Assembly (NCBI GenBank): GCA_007922305.1 | Contig: ML677343.1 | Span: forward strand, 33,378,526-33,442,525 | From: Dermatemys mawii | Taxonomy: Eukaryota; Chordata; Testudines; Dermatemydidae | Direction of reading: 5' to 3' | DNA length: 64,000 nucleotides | Shown here: piece by piece, positions 60,101 through 64,000 of the stretch | Numbering within the stretch: the stretch's first letter is position 1 | Layout: every line of letters starts with the position of its first letter | Translations under genes and position numbers: made by a program | The notes under the pieces: model-generated | Databases searched by the model: none | Told to the model about the DNA's origin: nothing | The model's input: the letters and a program-made list of their open reading frames with translations, nothing else

Positions 60101-62816
60101 GCCAGTGGGAAGGGAGAGCTGGGCAGTCAGGCTGCAGCCAGTGACCCCATCTCTCCCCATGCCCACGGAGCGCGCCTGGCTGTCAGCACTTGGATGCTCC
60201 AGGAGGGCAGAGGGAGGGGGAAGGGGGTTGCACAGGACAGAGGGTGGAGAGGAGAATAGAAAGAAGGGCTTGTTGCTGCCGTTCCTGAGGTCAAGGCCCC
60301 ACCCTGCTGTCCATCCCCCCCAGCTGCCCTCACAAGTGGGGCTCATGGGCCAGGGGTCTCCACACTGATTTCCAGTGGGAGTGTATTAGCCAGACCGATG
60401 GAGAGGAACTGAAATCTCCCCCCACCCCCGACTGAATTCAGGTGTCCGGATTTTATAAGGGCAGTCCTGATATTTGGGGTTTTATCATATATAGGCACCT
60501 ATTACCCCACTCACCCCCCGTATTTCACACTTCTAGCTGATCACTCTAGAATCCCAGCAAGAGAGCTGGGGGGAGGGATGGTGCTTTGCCACAGGGTGAT
60601 TAACGCTTCCCTTAGCAATGGGGGGCGGGGTTCGATTCAGTCTAATCTGGGGAAGGGTTGTAGGAGCCGGCATGGATGGGGAGGGCAGCATGTCCTGAGC
60701 TGCTGGTGATGAAGGGCCCCTGGGCACAGCTGGGCACAAGGTGCTACATGCCCCAATTCAGACCATCAGGGGCTGGGATTCGGCCCAGGAGACCTGGTGC
60801 ATGGGAGGGGATCCTGGGGGGGAGTTCGGAGCATGTCCCCTTGCTGAGGAGGAGACACGTGTCCTAGCGAGAGGGGCCTGCTGTGCCAGCGGGAAGGAGC
60901 CCTGGGTCTGTGGGGCTCCGAAGCAGAGGATACCAGCACCTGGACGCCTTGCCTGCTGCAGCTAACATCCCCGAGCCTCGTTGGCATCAGTTACACTGCG
61001 TTCTACTCCTGGCACGTTCCGGGAACACCCCGCGCTTCGCAGCCGGGCACTGGCAGAAAGGAACCTGGTTAACTGGCTCAGCTCCAGCCATAAAACTGTC
61101 TCCCAGATCCAGTCCCCTCATTTATCGGCAGAAATCCTGGCCCTGATGGCTCATTAAACGCATGCAGAGCTGCTCCGGCTTTGTTCTGTTCTCTGCCTCT
61201 GCAGGCACATGCCCCTCCCGGCAGAGAGACGCTCACGGCACAGGGACAGCCTGGCCCAGCAGACAGGTGCGCACACACAGCTACCTGGCTTGCAGACCCC
61301 TCCCCCTGACACCTTGGCCAATGCACCTTAGTCCGAACCTGCAGCACCGAGTGATGCACCCGTCCTGCAGCCCCCATGCAGCATGGTTAGCGCCCCCCCT
61401 CCACCCCAACCCACACCCCCACACGAAGCCACTTGTGAGCAGAGAACGCCCCCGGCCCGTAATGTGGGAGAATATCAAACTGAGACTCCCCTCCCCTGCA
61501 CCACAATCAGGATCCAGCTTCCCCTTTCCAGAAGCGAACAGCTGGTCCCTGACTGTAGCTCTAGAAATGGGCTCTGTCCACCTCTTGCCGTGGCTTCCCC
61601 TTGGCAGGTCCCCCAAGCTGCACCCTAGGGGAGGGCTGGGATCAGTGGTAGTCCAGCATGTCTCCTTTGCTGACTCATGGGCTGGCTCCACAAGGATAAT
61701 CCAGACAACCCCCATCCTCCCACTGGAACTCCTCCACATCGTGCCCTGTCCCCCTTAAGGCTCAGGCCTGCCTTGTTCCACACACAGGGAAAGCCTGGGA
61801 CACAGGGCAACGTGGCACCCGAATGGGAAGGTGAATTACACCCCTCCCCCCCAGGCACTGGGGTGACCAGACATCCTGATTTTACAGGGACAGTCACCAT
61901 ACTTGGGGCTTTGTCAAACACAGGTGCCCATTACCCCCCACCCCCACCCCGATTTTTCACACTTGCTGTCTGGTCACCCTACCAGGCACCGAGACACTCA
62001 CAGAGTTTGTGGTGTGCAAACCACACACACCAGGGCATACACACAGCCACGTGCAAGCCCTACAGGCATTCCATGTCCAAGTGCAGCCCACCCCCACTAG
62101 GCACCACCGCCCTGCAAACCGCACAGGCCCCGGCCACCCTGTAATCCCCGCACACCTGACCACACGTACACACAACCACAACCCACCCCCCACCACTGCC
62201 GGCTGACCAGACAGCAACTGGGACAAAAGGGGACAAGGGGTGGGGAGTCATAGGAGCCTATATAAGAAAAAGTCCCCAAACACGGGACTGGCCCTATAAA
62301 AAAGGGCCAGCTGGTCACCCCACGCACTGAGCGCCCCACGCACACCCCACTGCGCCCCCAGCCCCGCACCAACACTCCCCCTCCCGCGAGCGCTGCCATG
62401 GGCCACTCCCACGTCTGGCGGCGCCGTCTGGGCCCCACACCCCGGCCGGGCTTTGCTGGGGAAAGGCCGGGGGCCGGTCCCCGGGGCGCCGCACGGGCTG
62501 GCTGCGGAGCCGGCACCTGCCCCGGCCGGTGACACGCCTTGGAGAGACCGCGGCGGCGGTGATGGGCGCGGGGCTGCGGGGAGCAGCCGCCTCTCCCTAG
62601 CCGAGCCCGACACGCCCCGCGGGGTGTCCCGGTCCTGCCGGGAAGACGAGACCCCGGGCGGGGAGCGGACGCGGTTCCCTGCGCCTGGACCAACTTTCCG
62701 TGGAGCGGGAGCCCCCCGGACCCCACCCCGGGGAGCGGACCGGCCAGGCGGCCCCTTCCCCCCGCACCCCAAAGCCGCCACCTACCTGGGGTCCCCGCCC
62801 CACCGGGAGCCTCCAT
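53999..62816 (-). CDS. DBNDD1: Dysbindin domain-containing protein 1, 4 exons
   Basis: On the minus strand the exons are 62816-62786, 57495-57349, 56813-56676 and 54162-53999. All have GT/AG borders and agreeing phases, giving 159 codons (human has 158). The start [11 protein letters not shown] resembles human MEPPEGAGTGE, as I recall it. Residues 60-106 hold the dysbindin-family core, with [20 protein letters not shown] and an acidic FPDSDDENV. The C-terminal part, with LRSPSWTRT-like [10 protein letters not shown] and VERPQEE, is also conserved. The molecular role is poorly known; it is related to dystrobrevin-binding protein 1 but lacks its long coiled coil. The two residues after LTEL in the human protein are shortened by one here. 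Complete and apparently functional. Confidence 0.95.
54715..54790 (-). repeat. MIR/CORE-SINE fragment, antisense
   Basis: It reads 'gatggggaaactgaggcaca', then 'cttgcctaaggttac', the reverse of the MIR core. It lies in DBNDD1 intron 3. Confidence 0.75.
55040..55100 (-). repeat. MIR-like fragment, antisense
   Basis: It reads 'gatccccttttacagagaag', then 'ggagacacagagcagcgc', resembling the reverse of a MIR core. Confidence 0.5.
55500..55605. promoter_or_regulatory. AT-rich cluster of homeodomain-type motifs in DBNDD1 intron 3
   Basis: Two TAATTA cores (CCTAATTAG and CTAATTAATTC) and an octamer-like ATTTACATATTCAT lie within 100 bases of otherwise GC-rich intron. Enhancer function is only inferred. 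Confidence 0.35.
56676..56813 (-). CDS. DBNDD1: DBNDD1 coding exon 3, dysbindin core
   Basis: It reads [20 protein letters not shown], then [18 protein letters not shown] and ESPA. The acceptor is CTGCTCCTCAG and the donor GTGAGT. Confidence 0.96.
57010..57295. repeat. Minisatellite in DBNDD1 intron 2
   Basis: At least three copies of a roughly 54-base unit, with 'caggggaggaaggagcc' and 'ggcaggacccatggctgggc' as landmarks, are clear from 57127. Weaker copies extend to the left. Confidence 0.8.
57349..57495 (-). CDS. DBNDD1: DBNDD1 coding exon 2 (residues 11-60)
   Basis: It starts after the acceptor GTGATTCTAG with [15 protein letters not shown] and ends [17 protein letters not shown] plus one base, before GTGAGT. 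The GGIP...GLLQV end is conserved with human. Confidence 0.93.
60440..60549 (+). mobile_element. MITE, GTGACCAGAC family, diverged
   Basis: It reads 'gtgtccggattttataaggg', then 'catatataggcacctattac', then 'tatttcacacttctagctga', then TCACTCTA. The left terminus is missing. Confidence 0.7.
61859..61981 (+). mobile_element. Complete 123-bp MITE with perfect 8-bp target duplication
   Basis: The ends are TGGGGTGACCAGACA and, in reverse, TAGGGTGACCAGACA, 14 of 15 identical. CCAGGCAC flanks both sides exactly (61851-61858 and 61982-61989). An 8-bp duplication and short TIRs indicate the hAT superfamily. Confidence 0.92.
62200..62322 (-). mobile_element. MITE, GTGACCAGAC family, opposite orientation
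   Basis: The ends are GGCTGACCAGACAGC and, in reverse, TGGGGTGACCAGCT. The interior reads 'cataggagcctatataagaa' and 'gggactggccctataaaa'. No clear target duplication. Confidence 0.8.
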
Positions 62817-63280
62817 CCGGCCGGGCTGCGTCAGGCCGAGCCGCAGCCGCCGTGTCCCCGCAGCATGGCCGAGCTGGGGCAGCAGCGCCCGGAGCCGAGC
62901 CCCCCGCTGCCCAGCCGGCGCCGCAGCGCCGCGGAGCGGAGCGGAGCGGAGCGGGGCGGGGCCCGCAGCGGGCGGGGGGTACCGGCGCGGGAGCGGCTGG
63001 GACAGGTGCAGCCCGGGGAGCGGGGCGCAGAGCGGGCGCCCCAGGCCGCTGGAGCCTCGCCCGACTCCCAGACGCGGCTCGGGGATGTCGCTCCCTCCGC
63101 ACCCAGCTGTCGGCGCCGGAGCACGGGAGATGCGGAGCGGAGCGGCCCCCGGGGCGCTGCTGGCAGCCGCCTGCCCGTCCCTCGGCGGCGCTGGCCCTGC
63201 GGGGGCGCTGGGGCAGGGCGACCGCGGCCGGACGTTGGCTCCAGCAAACAGCCCCGGCCCGGGAGGGCGGGAGGACCCCG
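62380..63280. promoter_or_regulatory. DBNDD1: CpG island, DBNDD1 promoter (possibly shared)
   Basis: It is very CpG-rich around the DBNDD1 start, with no TATA box. In mammals GAS8 starts head-to-head from the same region, so the island may be bidirectional; no GAS8 coding sequence was identified here. Confidence 0.65.
62786..62816 (-). CDS. DBNDD1: DBNDD1 coding exon 1
   Basis: It encodes [10 protein letters not shown] plus one base, before the donor GTAGGT, inside a CpG island. The start is supported by similarity to the human N-terminus. Confidence 0.88.
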
Positions 63281-64000
63281 GAGAGGGATGGAGAGAAGCG
63301 GGAGTCTCCAGGGAGGAAGGACAAACGGGTGGGGTCCATGCGGACACTCCCCTCCCCACCTCCAAACTGCCCTCCTTGCTCCAACCCCCCCGCATGGTTT
63401 CTCCCTCCTCAGCCCCCTGTGCCCGGCTGGGGCGGGGGCAACTCTCCAGTATGGTCCTGGAGCCTGGGGCGGGGGGGGGGGGGGGGGGTAAAGATCAGGT
63501 CATGTGGTGAAGCTCCAGGAATAAGTCCCACCAGAATTGGCAGCCTCGCCCCTTTTCCTCTCTCCCCTCCCCACGTGGCTTTGGCCCCTTCAGTTCTGTA
63601 ACTGCAAACTCTTAGGGTACCATGTGCAGGACAGGCCGGGGGGGCCCAGGATTCTCACAGCCAGGAAGGGGCAATGCCTCCCTTGGAGCACTGCGGGCTC
63701 TCGCCACGGTGAGCAGGTGACCACACTCCTCATTCTCAGAACAAGGCGTCTGGAGCTCCCGGTGCAGGAGGGGCCACGAGTGGTGTGTATCCCCCCGCAT
63801 CCTCAGCAGGACAGGTGCAGACACCCTGGGCAAGGGTGGCCCCCGTCGCTGGGGGACAGAGCCCTGGAGAGCAGGCGGACGGGCCTGGCCGGGGTGGAAG
63901 CTGGACGGTTGGGGGATGGGGCTCGTGGGACCGGAGAGGGTTTGCTGATATGGCTGAGGAGAAAAGGAACGGGGCAGCGTGACACAGAACCCAGAGGAAA
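63281..64000. other. Right flank, no gene seen
   Basis: It has an 18-19 base G homopolymer near 63471-63488 and no frame that I recognise. A first GAS8 exon, if non-coding, could lie here unseen. Confidence 0.5.

Larger units (their letters stand above)
57496..62785 (-). other. DBNDD1: DBNDD1 intron 1
   Basis: It is largely unique sequence with no recognisable gene in either strand. It contains three GTGACCAGAC-family MITEs, at 60440, 61859 and 62200. Confidence 0.6.

Noticed and set aside
62097..63601. Long open frames on both strands in the DBNDD1 CpG island, including MAELGQQRPEPS at 62864
   Set aside because: Stop codons are rare in such GC-rich sequence. The translations are Arg/Pro/Ala-rich and match nothing I know, and GAS8 does not start this way.

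Overview
This is a eukaryotic (vertebrate) window, most likely from a turtle; a crocodilian is the main alternative. Four spliced genes lie in the order TUBB3 (+), DEF8 (+), AFG3L1 (+), DBNDD1 (-). This is the order of human 16q24.3, downstream of MC1R. The reptile call rests on the interspersed repeats: CR1 3' ends, CORE-SINE/MIR copies, short hAT-like MITEs and solo LTRs of types I know from chelonian genomes. Exons were rebuilt by eye from homology plus GT/AG splice sites and reading phase.

Layout. 1-2390: repeat-rich flank with no gene. 2394-11600: TUBB3, with a CCAAT/CRE/TATA promoter, 4 exons and a poly(A) signal at 11576; 450 codons, complete. 11600-14700: intergenic. 14700-30340: DEF8, with a CpG-island first exon, 11 coding exons (448 codons, complete), one 100-N gap in an intron, and a probable long 3'UTR to about 30340. 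30840-50310: AFG3L1, starting in a CpG island with an NRF-1 site. Ten exons from 38877 to 46614, plus the last exon, are in phase and cover most of the AAA and M41 peptidase domains. The N-terminal part is broken by an in-frame TAG, an unrecognised exon and a phase mismatch. The peptidase domain also has an internal deletion that fuses two exons. The gene looks like a young unitary pseudogene or is badly affected by assembly error. 53999-62816: DBNDD1 on the minus strand, 4 exons, 159 codons, complete, with its start in a CpG island. 62900-64000: CpG island and flank where GAS8 would be expected head-to-head; no GAS8 coding exon was recognised.

The genes do not form a pathway. TUBB3 is the neuron-enriched beta-tubulin. 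DEF8 is a Rubicon-homology, Rab7-linked lysosome-positioning factor. AFG3L1 is an m-AAA protease subunit of the mitochondrial inner membrane. DBNDD1 is a small dysbindin-domain protein. The main interest is the decay of AFG3L1 (its human counterpart AFG3L1P is also a pseudogene), the regulatory motifs at the promoters, and several transposable elements whose termini and target-site duplications can be read directly.
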